From the NCBI RefSeq assembly GCF_003344345.1, contig NZ_QPIP01000019.1, positions 1-20,510 of the forward strand: 20,510 nucleotides of DNA. Direction: 5' to 3'. Source of the DNA: Wolbachia endosymbiont of Cylisticus convexus. Its GTDB lineage: Bacteria; Pseudomonadota; Alphaproteobacteria; Rickettsiales; Anaplasmataceae. A model generated the notes under the pieces. The model was not told where the DNA came from. It made no database searches and saw only the letters and a program-made list of their open reading frames with translations. How positions within the stretch are numbered: the stretch's first letter is position 1; every line of letters begins with the position of its first letter. Positions 6,667-15,474 of the stretch are shown here, one piece after another. A program made the position numbers and the translations under genes.

Positions 6667-8037
6667 ATGAGTAATCTATTTAAAAGTGACAATTATGATA
6701 ACAATCTCAATTCTTTGATAAGAGCCATAAAGCTGAAGGATAAAAAAAAAATTGATGAACAATATGATGAGACATTGAGGGATTTATCTCAAGCTCTGAA
6801 GGGTTTTACAAACAAGGCAGAAGATGTAGCCAAGTTTGTTATATATAGTGATTTGAATAATTATGTAGAACCGTTGAATGCAAAGCCACTCGGTTTTTTT
6901 GAAACATTGAAGGGAATATTAGATAGAGTCTTGGGAAAAGATATTCCAGTTAAGGATAATGATATGAGAGATTTTGTTGGTGATAAATTATCAGGTTTCA
7001 CCATAGAAAAAGCAGCCGAATATACAAATATCTTAAGGATAATTAACCTCTTCAAAGAAAGACTCAAAGAAATTTTAGATTCGAAGCAGAATGTAAAAGA
7101 CAATAAAGGACATAAATCATATGAAGTAAGCACGGAAAACAAAACGACATCAAAGCAGAAGGAAGATGCTTTAAAGCTGCAAGAAGGAAAACAGCCAGCA
7201 GGAAAATCAGGTATGAAAAAAATAAAACGGCCAACAACAGCGCCTCCGCCACCTCCTATTACTTCAAATGAGCTTAAACCTGAGCCTCAGAAAAAGGTTG
7301 CTACTACTGAAAAGAAGAAGGTGCGCTTTAAATCGAAACCAGAGATTATACCTTTTGATGATTCAGGATATGAAAGTTTATCAGATGAAGAGTCTGATAA
7401 AAAAATATCTAATTACCAAGAAAAAGGGTCAATTTATGTAACAGTTCCTAAAGAACATATAGAAGCGAAAAGAGAAAGTAGAAAGAAACAGCCACCAAAA
7501 CCGTCAATAGCACCACCAATGCCAAATGCTATCGGTCAAGAAGTGAGGCAAAAACCTAAAAAAGATAAACCTGAAATACCACCAAAGCCTAAAAACCTAG
7601 GCCAACAAGTGAGCACGAAACCAAGGATAGTAGGAGTGACTCCCAAAAAATCAGCTAAAAGTAAACCGACAGTACCGCTAAAAAAAGCTGCTGATAAAGC
7701 AGCACCAGAAGTAAAAGTGGTTACTATGAAAGAAAAAGTAAATAGCAAGAAGGACGGCAGAGTAAAGTCAATGGTAGAAAAAATTGAGCAAAATCAAGCT
7801 GCTGAGAGCAAAGCCACTCCTGTTGCACAAGCAGATATCGGTATGAAGAAAGATCCTGTACCATCGCCAAAAGCTGCCTCTCAATCTCACTTATTTCCGA
7901 CAGGAAATAAAAGATCTAAAATGAACCCCATAACAGCAAAGTCCGATCCCAAGCCTCCAGTTAGTGAAAAACCTCTTCTCACGCATGTCAGCGTAAAGAA
8001 AATAGCTGCACGATTTGAAAGCCATGGGAAGAAATAG
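6667..8037 (+). CDS. Lys/Pro-rich hypothetical protein, candidate effector
   Basis: I do not recognise a family for this 456-aa protein. Residues 1-140 are helical and probably folded, without signal peptide or membrane segment. From about 140 to the end it is disordered, very rich in Lys, Pro and Ser. Visible pieces: a TAPPPPPITS proline run (191-200); KKKVRF (216-221), matching the PP1-docking RVxF consensus; DSGYES (232-237), matching the beta-TrCP phosphodegron pattern and followed by an acidic Ser stretch; two related proline segments, PSIAPPMPNAIGQEV (279-293) and PEIPPKPKNLGQQV (302-315); and a conserved-looking C-terminal end, VKKIAARFES (443-452). Such composition is common in secreted bacterial proteins that act on host adaptors or cytoskeleton; that role is inference. 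It stands alone on its strand, with its stop 7 bp from the convergent trpS. The spacing to any ribosome site is poor (weak GGTAATTGG before the ATG). Confidence 0.75.
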   Translation: MSNLFKSDNYDNNLNSLIRAIKLKDKKKIDEQYDETLRDLSQALKGFTNKAEDVAKFVIYSDLNNYVEPLNAKPLGFFETLKGILDRVLGKDIPVKDNDMRDFVGDKLSGFTIEKAAEYTNILRIINLFKERLKEILDSKQNVKDNKGHKSYEVSTENKTTSKQKEDALKLQEGKQPAGKSGMKKIKRPTTAPPPPPITSNELKPEPQKKVATTEKKKVRFKSKPEIIPFDDSGYESLSDEESDKKISNYQEKGSIYVTVPKEHIEAKRESRKKQPPKPSIAPPMPNAIGQEVRQKPKKDKPEIPPKPKNLGQQVSTKPRIVGVTPKKSAKSKPTVPLKKAADKAAPEVKVVTMKEKVNSKKDGRVKSMVEKIEQNQAAESKATPVAQADIGMKKDPVPSPKAASQSHLFPTGNKRSKMNPITAKSDPKPPVSEKPLLTHVSVKKIAARFESHGKK

Positions 8038-8044
8038 CTATAAC

Positions 8045-9043
8045 CTATTGAACAAACCCTATAATATCCTTGGTCTTTCTTATATTGTTATTTGCAATTT
8101 CTGCTGCTTTCTTTGTACCTTTTTTTAATATTTCATGTAAATGGAATTGGTCTTTTAAAAGACCGTTCATCTTCTCACGTATCGGTGATATAACACCGAT
8201 GATTAAGTCAGCTAACTCTTTTTTGAAGTGCTTCATGTTATGCTTGTTCATTTCTTCGCACACTTTATCCACGCTTGTGTCACTAAGCACTGAATAAATG
8301 CTCACCAAATTGCTTATTTCTGGACGACACTTTAAAGTACAAAAATCAAAGCTTGAGATTGAATCTGTTTTTGCTTTTTCTATTTTCTTGATAATTAAAT
8401 CATCTGTATCATCAAGATTAATACATGAATATTCTGAAGGATCAGATTTACTCATCTTGCTTGTACCATCCCTTAAGCTCATTATCCTTGATGTGCAATC
8501 CAAAGTTAAGATTTCAGGTATGATGAAATGACTACATTTATAATGATTGTTAAAAGCTGATGCAATATCACGTGCAAGTTCTAAATGCTGTTTTTGATCA
8601 TCACCAACAGGAACGTATTTAGTTTGATACAGTAATATATCCGCAGCCATAAGTACTGGATAGCTGTATAGCCCAAGAGAAGCTTTTTGCTTATCGTTAC
8701 CAGCTTTATCTTTAAATTGAGTCATACGATTAAGCCAACCAATTGGTGTATAGCACTCAAGCAGCCAGCCCAGTTCTGCATGACCACTAACTGTGGATTG
8801 ATTGAAAATAATGGACTTTTCTGGATCTATTCCACATGCAATATAAGCTGCTGCTGTTTTGAAAATATTACTTTTTAATTCGTTTGCAGGAAGCTTATTT
8901 GCTGTGATTGCATGTAGATCAACAATGCAAAAAAGAGATTTATATTTATCCTGTAAGCCTATCCACTGCTTGATTGCACCAAGATAATTGCCTAAATGTA
9001 GTGTGCCGCTTGGCTGAATACCTGAGAAGACAATTTCTGTCAT
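8045..9043 (-). CDS. trpS: Tryptophanyl-tRNA synthetase
   Basis: This class I aminoacyl-tRNA synthetase charges tRNA-Trp with tryptophan using ATP. At 332 residues it has the usual bacterial TrpRS length. The HIGH-type signature is seen as PSGTLHLGNY at residues 11-20, the tryptophan-pocket region as YPVLMAADILLY (128-139) with GDDQKQHLELARDIA (147-161), and the KMSKS loop as GTSKMSKSD (193-201). The start is an ATG at 9041-9043, with no strong Shine-Dalgarno sequence. It lies 27 bp after the grpE stop on the same strand and is probably co-transcribed with it. It converges with the proline-rich gene on the other strand with almost no gap and no visible terminator between them. Confidence 0.97.
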   Translation of the reverse strand: MTEIVFSGIQPSGTLHLGNYLGAIKQWIGLQDKYKSLFCIVDLHAITANKLPANELKSNIFKTAAAYIACGIDPEKSIIFNQSTVSGHAELGWLLECYTPIGWLNRMTQFKDKAGNDKQKASLGLYSYPVLMAADILLYQTKYVPVGDDQKQHLELARDIASAFNNHYKCSHFIIPEILTLDCTSRIMSLRDGTSKMSKSDPSEYSCINLDDTDDLIIKKIEKAKTDSISSFDFCTLKCRPEISNLVSIYSVLSDTSVDKVCEEMNKHNMKHFKKELADLIIGVISPIREKMNGLLKDQFHLHEILKKGTKKAAEIANNNIRKTKDIIGFVQ

Positions 9044-9070
9044 ATCTTGTGCACTTTATTATTCGCTCTC

Positions 9071-9619
9071 TCAATCAGCAGATTTTTTAGAAAGAACAAC
9101 CATTGCAGCTCGAAGCAACCTATTTTTAATGGTATAACCAGTTTGTAATACTTCTACAATAGTACCAGGCTCTTTTTCATTATCCTCTCTTTCCACAACA
9201 GCTTGGTGTAAATTACTATCAAAAGACTCACCTAGTGGATCTACTTCTTCTATTCCATGTTTTTTTAGATCATTTATAATCTTTTGGTGAGCTACTTTTA
9301 TTCCTTCATGAATAGGATCACCATCTTTCAAATTTTCGATTACTTTCTTTAAATTGTCGCATGAGTCAATCATGTCACGTGCAAATTTTGTGACTGCATA
9401 GTCACTTACATCGTTAATTTGCTTTTGCATTATACGTTTAACGTTTTCATTATCCGCAACAGCGCGACGTAAATGATCTTCAAGTTGAGCTGCACGTTCT
9501 TTCAACATATTAAGCTCTTCATTTAAATCACCTGTTTGCTGATCCTCTTGGTCATCTACTTTTCGTTTACTGATCATATCTGCAAATTTCTTTTTTTTCT
9601 CTTTACTACTATCTGACAT
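9071..9619 (-). CDS. grpE: GrpE, nucleotide exchange factor of DnaK
   Basis: GrpE releases ADP from the chaperone DnaK and so resets the Hsp70 cycle in the cytoplasm. I choose the ATG at 9617-9619 (182 aa): AAGGG lies about 8 bases before it, whereas the in-frame GTG at 9626-9628 overlaps that ribosome site. The first 35 residues are highly charged and probably disordered; a long coiled coil follows (about 35-90, ELNMLKERAAQLEDHLRRAV), then the four-helix region and the C-terminal beta domain with HQAVVEREDNEKEPGTIVEVLQTGY and the family ending IKNRLLRAAMVVLSK. Its neighbours are ispB upstream and trpS downstream on the same strand. A weak promoter (TTGATA, 16-bp spacer, TATATA) may sit in the 62-bp gap before it. 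dnaK and dnaJ are not here. Confidence 0.95.
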   Translation of the reverse strand: MSDSSKEKKKKFADMISKRKVDDQEDQQTGDLNEELNMLKERAAQLEDHLRRAVADNENVKRIMQKQINDVSDYAVTKFARDMIDSCDNLKKVIENLKDGDPIHEGIKVAHQKIINDLKKHGIEEVDPLGESFDSNLHQAVVEREDNEKEPGTIVEVLQTGYTIKNRLLRAAMVVLSKKSAD

Positions 9620-9681
9620 ATCATTCACCCTTACAAATCTAATAAATATATAACAATCAATCTAAAAATATCAAGCGCTAG

Positions 9682-10668
9682 CTATGCTTGTCTTTCTATG
9701 CTTGCATTTAAAAATTCAATCAAAGTAGTTTTATAAAGAGAATCAGGAAAAGTATCAATATTACTTTGTGCCATATTAATATAGTGTCTAGCTTCTTCCA
9801 TAGAAACCTGAATGGCATTATGATGATTAATATATTGTAATGCTTGGTCAAAATTGTGCCTAGCTGAAGAAAAAGATTTCTCCCAGAATTTTTGTTCTGC
9901 TGGACTGCCTTTTTCATATGCTATAATAGAAGGTAAGGTCACTTTACCTTCAAAAAAATCTTTTCCAAGTTGTTTTCCTAAAGTGCCTTGATTAGCAGTA
10001 TAATCTAGCACGTCATCAATTATTTGAAATGCCATACCAAAATTAAAACCAAAATTTCTTAGCCTTTCTATTTTGTCACTTGTGGCTCCAGATACTGTTG
10101 ATGCAGCTTCACAGCACGCAGAAAATAAAGATGCTGTCTTTTCTCCAATGATATTAAAATAATTTTTCCTAATCGTGTTAGGGTCAAAACGCGTTGTCAT
10201 TTGCTTTATCTCACCCTTCACAAGCAAGTTTGATGCCTTAGATAAAATAGAGAGAACACTTAAATTTCCACATTCTATAAGCCATCTAAATGCTAAGGTC
10301 AACAACAGATCACCAACTAAAATGCTTGATTTATTTCCCCAAATTTTATTCGCTGTTGCAACTCCATGGCGTGCCTTACTTTCATCAAGCACATCGTCAT
10401 GAAGTAAAGTAGCGTTATGTATAAATTCTACCGATGCAGCAATGTTGATCCTACTCTCTCCAGAATAGCTCAGCATTTTACATATAATAAAAACGAGCTT
10501 AGGCCTTATCTTTTTTCCTCCTGATTTAACAAGATGAGATATGATATCGGTAGCAAGCTTCGCATCTTCATCATTGACATTTTTGAAGATAAAATCATTC
10601 ATAGTTGATAAATCATAAGATACGATATTATCTAATTTACTATCGTTTGTTAAATCAGTGTTTAGCAT
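9682..10668 (-). CDS. ispB: Long-chain polyprenyl diphosphate synthase
   Basis: This trans-isoprenyl diphosphate synthase adds isopentenyl units to an allylic primer and probably makes the side chain of ubiquinone. Length is 328 aa. GGKKIRPKLV (50-59) binds isopentenyl diphosphate. The two Asp-rich motifs are DDVLD at 91-95 and DDVLD at 218-222, with GKQLGKDFFEGKVTLP (231-246) after the second. The residues four and five before the first motif are Thr and Ala, small as in E. coli IspB (HTATLLHDDVVD) rather than the aromatic residues of short-chain enzymes, which points to a long-chain product. The start is an ATG at 10666-10668, 10 bp after the rpsP stop, so the gene is very likely translated from the rpsP transcript. 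Confidence 0.94.
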   Translation of the reverse strand: MLNTDLTNDSKLDNIVSYDLSTMNDFIFKNVNDEDAKLATDIISHLVKSGGKKIRPKLVFIICKMLSYSGESRINIAASVEFIHNATLLHDDVLDESKARHGVATANKIWGNKSSILVGDLLLTLAFRWLIECGNLSVLSILSKASNLLVKGEIKQMTTRFDPNTIRKNYFNIIGEKTASLFSACCEAASTVSGATSDKIERLRNFGFNFGMAFQIIDDVLDYTANQGTLGKQLGKDFFEGKVTLPSIIAYEKGSPAEQKFWEKSFSSARHNFDQALQYINHHNAIQVSMEEARHYINMAQSNIDTFPDSLYKTTLIEFLNASIERQA

Positions 10669-10678
10669 TTAAGAAGAC

Positions 10679-10993
10679 TTATGCTTCTTGTTCTTGTGCT
10701 TTCTCGACTTTCTTCTTTTCTATTTTTTTTGATTCTGTTTCTAAAGTTACTATGCCTTTTTTAATGAACCACAGTACCCTTTCAGTTGCCTGCGCTCCTA
10801 CACTTAGCCAATATTTTAATCTATCAGCTTTCACTACAATACGACTTTTATTGTCTTTTGGTAACATTGGATCGTATTGTCCTATTTTCTCAATAAAACG
10901 CCCATCTCTTGGTGCTCGTGAATCAGCTACAACTATCCTATAAAAAGGGCGTTTCTTTGCGCCAAACCTTGCCAACCTTATTTTAACTGCCAT
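10679..10993 (-). CDS. rpsP: 30S ribosomal protein S16
   Basis: S16 is an RNA-binding protein needed for assembly of the 30S subunit. The N-terminal [20 protein letters not shown] is the family signature, followed by [22 protein letters not shown]. At 104 aa it is a little longer than typical bacterial S16 because of a Lys/Glu-rich tail (about 85-104). It leads a run with ispB, and AAAGG lies just before the ATG. The usual bacterial partners rimM, trmD and rplS are not adjacent, so the classic S16 operon is broken up, as is common in reduced Rickettsiales genomes. Confidence 0.97.
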   Translation of the reverse strand: MAVKIRLARFGAKKRPFYRIVVADSRAPRDGRFIEKIGQYDPMLPKDNKSRIVVKADRLKYWLSVGAQATERVLWFIKKGIVTLETESKKIEKKKVEKAQEQEA

Positions 10994-11020
10994 GTCAACC
11001 TTTATTCATATATTAATTAC

Positions 11021-11049
11021 AATTTAATACAATAAACAGTTCAAGTCAA
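11021..11049 (-). promoter_or_regulatory. Sigma-70 promoter for rpsP-ispB
   Basis: On the minus strand there is a -35 box TTGACT (11049 down to 11044), a 17-bp spacer and a -10 box TAAATT (11026 down to 11021). Predicted transcription start is near 11014, giving a leader of about 20 nt before the rpsP ATG. The -35 matches the consensus at 5 of 6 bases and the spacer is ideal. Confidence 0.6.
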
Positions 11050-11131
11050 ACCAATTGTACTTCTTTTACCTGAAAACAACATAACTTCCGCTAATCACTC
11101 ATAAAAGGAAGACCTAAGATAATAAACTTTT

Positions 11132-12932
11132 TTATATATCATCAATCATAGCGTGGTTAACTTCAACTATATACTTTGATTTTAGATAGAGAATTAGCTG
11201 TTCCTTTAGCGATATCATCACACGTTTTCCAGTGTCAAGCATGTTTAATTTACCATTTGATAAGTGCATTTCTTTTAAAACACCTATTATAATTTCATTG
11301 TTGTATTGAATAGGCTCTGTTACTAAACCAGCTGTCTTCATATTAAAAATCTCTTCTATAAGAGAAAAAGGGTAGCTTTGTTCATTGCGTTGTATTTGCT
11401 GATCTTCAACCAATTTTACACCTTGCATTTCTTCCAAATCTGTCTTTTCTTTTAGTTGAACTGCAACTTCTTGTCCTAATTTAAACATTCTTTCTTTTAT
11501 AAACTCACTACGCCAAAGCTTCACGACTGATGCCCTACTTTCTTCAAAACTTTGTAATTTAGGAGGAATGATATCAGTGATTTTTACACTAACAACAGCG
11601 TCCCCAACGCCCTTGAAATAACCTTTCTGATCCTTTTCTCGCAAAAAAAATGAAAGAAATCAAATCACTAGAATCTCCTATGTTATTACCGCTTTGATCT
11701 TTTCCACTTGCATCTACTGGACCAATAGTTTGTATAGGCAAATTGTATTCACTCAATATTTCTTCAATTGCTGTGCCATTGTATATCTTATAGTTCACTT
11801 GGTTTATGAAATCATTGACTCTTTCAAAAGACTTTTGGTTAGTTAAAACTGACTTTACATCTTTTTTTAAATCAACTAAGTCTTCATCAGAGATTTGATG
11901 CGCACTTTCCACTTTTATTATGTGCCAACCAAAACTGCTTGCTAAAACTTCACTTATTTCACCTACTTTGAGAGCAAATACCTTTTCCCTCACGTCTTCT
12001 GGTAAAAAATCCTTGGTTATATTATTTACTCTAGTTTCCTCAAGTTTTGCTTTGCCAAACTCTTCTACTATCTGTTCAAAGCTCATTTTACCCTCCTCAA
12101 ATGCCCTTCTTGCTGTCTCAGCTTTCTCTTTGGTAGGAAATATTACATTGAATATATCTCTTTGATCTTTAAGTTCCTGTTGTTCTATTACACCATCAAC
12201 TTCTTCATCTGAGATTTTGATTTGATCTTCAAAATACTTTTGGTCCAGAGAAATATATTGCGCAGTTCGATACTCAGGATAATAAAAATTGGACTTATTT
12301 CTTTCGTATAAATCAAGTAAGACTTGATCATTTGGTTCAGGAACGTTTGTAACTGCATCTTCAGTTATTTTAACAATATCAACTACTCTAGTTTGGTAGC
12401 GACTTTTGTATATCTGCTCGTCAATTTTCTTGCCAAAAGTTATCGGATAATTATCTTTAAATAATGAAGTCATGAACATCATTACAGGCAAGATTTTCTC
12501 TAGCTTTGCTATATACTCGTTTTCTGTAATATGCAGGCTATTTAGCGTTTTATGGAATTTATTTTTGTCAAATTCGCCTTTATCGTTTTGAAAGTACTTG
12601 GTATTTTTAATATGGTTTTTTATAGACTCTTCTCCAACTGTTAATCCTAGTTCACTAGTTAGGTTAAACAATAGTTTTTGCTCTATAAGTGCATTAAGCA
12701 AATCGTATTTCAGCTTTTTTACTTGTTCTCCACTTGCATCAGATCCAGAGATTTGCTTTCCATAATTTTGATATAGCGATTTATACTCATCTGATGTTAT
12801 AACTTCTTTTCCAACTCTAGCTACCTCTTCTTTTTCATCATCATCTGATAAAAGGTTGCTAACTCCCATGAAGATTAACAAGCAAGCTAAAAGGACAACG
12901 GTTACTTTAGTGAAAAAATTTTTAACATTCAT
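11132..12932 (-). pseudogene. ppiD: PpiD-like periplasmic folding protein, split by frameshift
   Basis: This is a membrane-anchored SurA/PpiD-type peptidyl-prolyl isomerase and chaperone for proteins crossing the inner membrane. The ATG is at 12930-12932. Residues 5-27 form one membrane anchor; a SurA-like N-terminal domain follows (about 35-230) and a parvulin domain at about 245-345 ends with FGWHIIKVESA. The frame runs off near residue 427 at a T8 tract on the coding strand (11650 down to 11643) and would end at 11589. The family C-terminal region continues in another frame from about 11644 to 11132 (REKDQKGYF onward, with SLIEEIFNM). Removing one T joins the two into about 600 residues, the normal PpiD length. 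Whether this is a true mutation, transcriptional slippage or a sequencing error cannot be told here. The rest of the gene is undamaged, so any loss is recent. Confidence 0.85.
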
Positions 12933-13287
12933 TTTAAACTCAGTTAATTAATGGTTAATTATAGAATAGTGATAATATAATTCTTGTAAACCTGTTGCTT
13001 TATTAGCTAATATATATATATAATATTACAATATATTAACTTAAAATTTAACTCTCCTCTTAGATAAAAACATATATTCAACTAAGTTATACTATACCTT
13101 AAGAAGGGAAAATATTTTTTTGAATCGTTTGAAATATGCTTAAAGGTAAGCGCATTTAATTAACCTAAGAGGTGAGAGATATAAACCAAAAAGTTGTTGA
13201 ATGACAAAGTTAATGCTTTTTTAGTTTTAATAGCTTATATTTTATCTTTATAACAGTAAAGGAATATTAGCATGGGAGATGTTTTTG
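12933..13287. other. Divergent spacer between ppiD and trcR
   Basis: These 355 AT-rich bases hold the divergent promoters of ppiD (-) and trcR (+) but no convincing sigma-70 pair with normal spacing. There is a short TA-rich tract (about 13009-13035). GGGAG at 13274-13278 is the likely ribosome site of trcR. I see no small gene or repeat element. Confidence 0.5.
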
Positions 13288-13872
13288 ATGTCAATGGAAT
13301 CTTCTAAGGACAATAACTATAGAAATGAACAATTTCTAATGCAAGTAGCTAATTGGTTGGTAGATAACACTAGTTTAACTTTTAATCAAATAGCACAATG
13401 TTGCAAATTAGACCTTAAAAAAGTACAAGATATAGCTGATGAGGAAATAGAAGTTGAAAAGTATGACCCTATTATTTCTGGAATAATTACTGAAAAAGAA
13501 ATCGATGATTGCAAAAAAAATCCAAATCGTGTGCCAAATTTGATTATGGAAAATATAAAAAAAAGGAGAAAAGCGGTTTGCAGCATTCTTGGCTTTGCTT
13601 CTACAATAAGGCGTAGAGATAAACCTAATGCGATTTATTATTTGGTAAAAAAATTTCCTATCTTTAACAATTATGTTATAGCTAAGCTAGTGAGTACAAC
13701 AAATTATACAGTTGAGCAAATAAGAGATGGATCTCATCATAACATGCACAATATAAAACCCCAAGATCCTGTACTGCTCGGCTTATGTAGCCAGGAAAAT
13801 TTAGAAGCGGAAGTGGAAAAAGCAAAGGTAGAAGAAGAAAAACAACGAAGGTTAAAAAATATAAATGAATAG
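13288..13872 (+). CDS. trcR: TrcR-type (DUF1013) cell cycle transcriptional regulator
   Basis: This protein belongs to the alphaproteobacterial DUF1013/TrcR family, annotated as a cell-cycle transcriptional regulator. Family blocks are seen in order: WLVDNTSLTFNQIAQCC near the N-terminus (a helix-turn-helix-like segment), KVQDIADEEI, then RRRDKPNAIYYLVKKFPIF, a second helix-turn-helix-like region around TTNYTVEQIRDGSHHNMHNI, and the hallmark DPVLLGLCSQENL, followed by a charged helical tail. I choose the ATG at 13288 (194 aa): GGGAG ends 9 bases before it. The in-frame ATG at 13279 directly abuts that site, and the one at 13294 is too far. It contains an in-frame A8 tract at 13516-13523 and is intact. 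It precedes rho on the same strand, but rho has its own promoter. DNA targets are unknown. Confidence 0.9.
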   Translation: MSMESSKDNNYRNEQFLMQVANWLVDNTSLTFNQIAQCCKLDLKKVQDIADEEIEVEKYDPIISGIITEKEIDDCKKNPNRVPNLIMENIKKRRKAVCSILGFASTIRRRDKPNAIYYLVKKFPIFNNYVIAKLVSTTNYTVEQIRDGSHHNMHNIKPQDPVLLGLCSQENLEAEVEKAKVEEEKQRRLKNINE

Positions 13873-13919
13873 CTATTGATGATTCTCAAATTTTTGCGAT
13901 TTGTTAACATTAAATTAAC

Positions 13920-13947
13920 TTGACTTGTTAGTTCTTGTCAGTATAAT
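13920..13947 (+). promoter_or_regulatory. Near-consensus sigma-70 promoter of rho
   Basis: The -35 box is TTGACT (13920-13925), the spacer 16 bp, and the -10 box a perfect TATAAT (13942-13947). This is the best promoter in the window. Predicted start is near 13954, leaving a leader of about 114 nt before the rho ATG. Confidence 0.75.
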
Positions 13948-14067
13948 ATAAGTAAAGTATCTAGTTTAATAGTAATTAAGCTTAAGTACGCACTAAAAAC
14001 TAGCTCATTTATTATCTTATAGTCACATCTTAGGTTAGTAAGCATCAGTTAAAATTTTTGGAGGATT

Positions 14068-15474
14068 ATGACAACAATCAATGAAGATGTCTTAGCAAAA
14101 GGAAAGGTTATAGATCAACCTGAAAAAGGTGAACGAGTTCACAATAATGATACAGTAAACCAGATAGCCATTGAAGGTACTGAAAAAAACAAAAAAACAT
14201 TAGATCTGAGCGAATTAAAAAAGAAAACAGCAGAAGAATTGTTAGAGTTAGCTGAAGAAAGAAAAATTTCAACTAACGGTAAAAGCAATGGTAGAATGCT
14301 AAAGCAAGAAATAATATTCAGCTTAATGAAGAAAATGAGCGAAGAAGGAGGCATAACCACAGGGAGTGGAATAGTGGAAATATTGCCTGATGGTTTCGGT
14401 TTCTTACGTTCAGCAAGTGCAAATTATGCCCCAAGTACCGATGATGTTTTTATTTCCAACGGGCAAATAAAGAAGTTTAATTTACGTACAGGAGATATGG
14501 TATATGGGGAAATAAGGCCACCTGGTGATAAAGAAAGATATTTTACTTTAACTAAGGTTCAAAGTATAAACTCTACTGAAGTCAGTGAATTAAGAAAGTA
14601 CGTCCATTTTGATAATTTGCTTCCTCTTTATCCTGAAGAGAGCTTAATCCTTGAAAACAACAGCAGTGGAGATAATAAAAAAGATATAAATATGCGTGCT
14701 GTGGATATAGTGACACCTCTTGGAAAAGGACAAAGAGCATTGATAGTTGCTCCGCCTCGTACAGGAAAAACGATATTGCTTCAGCAAATGGCTCACTCTA
14801 TAGCTACAAATCATCCTGAAATAGAACTAATAGTATTACTTATAGATGAAAGACCCGAAGAGGTGACAGATATGATGCGCTCTGTAAAGGGTGAAGTGGT
14901 AAGCTCTACATTTGATGAACCTGCCTATCGTCATGTCCAGCTTGCTGAAATAGTAATAGAAAAAGCTAAAAGAATGGTCGAGCACAAAAAAGATGTAGTG
15001 ATTTTGCTTGATTCTATAACTCGTCTTGCACGTGCTTATAATGCAGTAATTCCTTCGTCTGGAAAAGTTCTAACTGGCGGTGTAGATTCAAATGCACTGC
15101 AGAGACCAAAACGCTTTTTTGGAGCAGCTCGTAATATTGAAAATGGTGGTTCTTTGACAATTATCGCTACAGCTCTTATAGAAACTGGTTCAAAAATGGA
15201 TGAAGTTATTTTTGAGGAGTTTAAAGGTACAGGTAATGCTGAAATTATACTCGATAGAAAGCTTGCTGATAAACGTATATTTCCTGCTATTGATATTACA
15301 AAATCCGGAACAAGGAAGGAAGAGCTATTAGTTAATAAGGCTATACTAAATAAAATATGGGTGTTGCGTAGGATACTTAGTCCTATGGGATCTGTTGAAG
15401 CGATGGAGTTTTTGCGCGACAAATTACTTTTAACAAAGAGCAATGCTGACTTTTTTAACTCTATGAATCACTAG
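14068..15474 (+). CDS. rho: Transcription termination factor Rho
   Basis: Rho is a hexameric RNA-dependent ATPase that pulls transcripts off RNA polymerase. Length is 468 aa, against about 420 in E. coli; the extra is an N-terminal charged, low-complexity extension (about 1-45). The N-terminal helical domain follows, then the cold-shock-like RNA-binding fold with DGFGFLRS (108-115). In the ATPase core the P-loop is APPRTGKT (228-235; APPKAGKT in E. coli), the catalytic Glu lies in LLIDERPEE (257-265), Walker B is VVILLD (310-315) with [10 protein letters not shown], and the central-pore Q and R regions lie in [20 protein letters not shown] (330-349). GGAGG stands just before the ATG at 14068, an excellent ribosome site. 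All key residues are intact. Confidence 0.98.
   Translation: MTTINEDVLAKGKVIDQPEKGERVHNNDTVNQIAIEGTEKNKKTLDLSELKKKTAEELLELAEERKISTNGKSNGRMLKQEIIFSLMKKMSEEGGITTGSGIVEILPDGFGFLRSASANYAPSTDDVFISNGQIKKFNLRTGDMVYGEIRPPGDKERYFTLTKVQSINSTEVSELRKYVHFDNLLPLYPEESLILENNSSGDNKKDINMRAVDIVTPLGKGQRALIVAPPRTGKTILLQQMAHSIATNHPEIELIVLLIDERPEEVTDMMRSVKGEVVSSTFDEPAYRHVQLAEIVIEKAKRMVEHKKDVVILLDSITRLARAYNAVIPSSGKVLTGGVDSNALQRPKRFFGAARNIENGGSLTIIATALIETGSKMDEVIFEEFKGTGNAEIILDRKLADKRIFPAIDITKSGTRKEELLVNKAILNKIWVLRRILSPMGSVEAMEFLRDKLLLTKSNADFFNSMNH

Noticed and set aside
6861..7252. Minus-strand frames inside the proline-rich gene
   Set aside because: Their Leu/Phe-rich look is the antisense shadow of a Lys/Glu-rich coding strand; there is no start context.
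9620..9628. GTG start giving a 185-aa GrpE
   Set aside because: The GTG overlaps the AAGGG ribosome site; the ATG three codons on is properly spaced.
13009..13035. TA-rich tract before trcR as a microsatellite or origin-like element
   Set aside because: Such tracts are expected in AT-rich spacers; no DnaA-type boxes or iterons accompany it.
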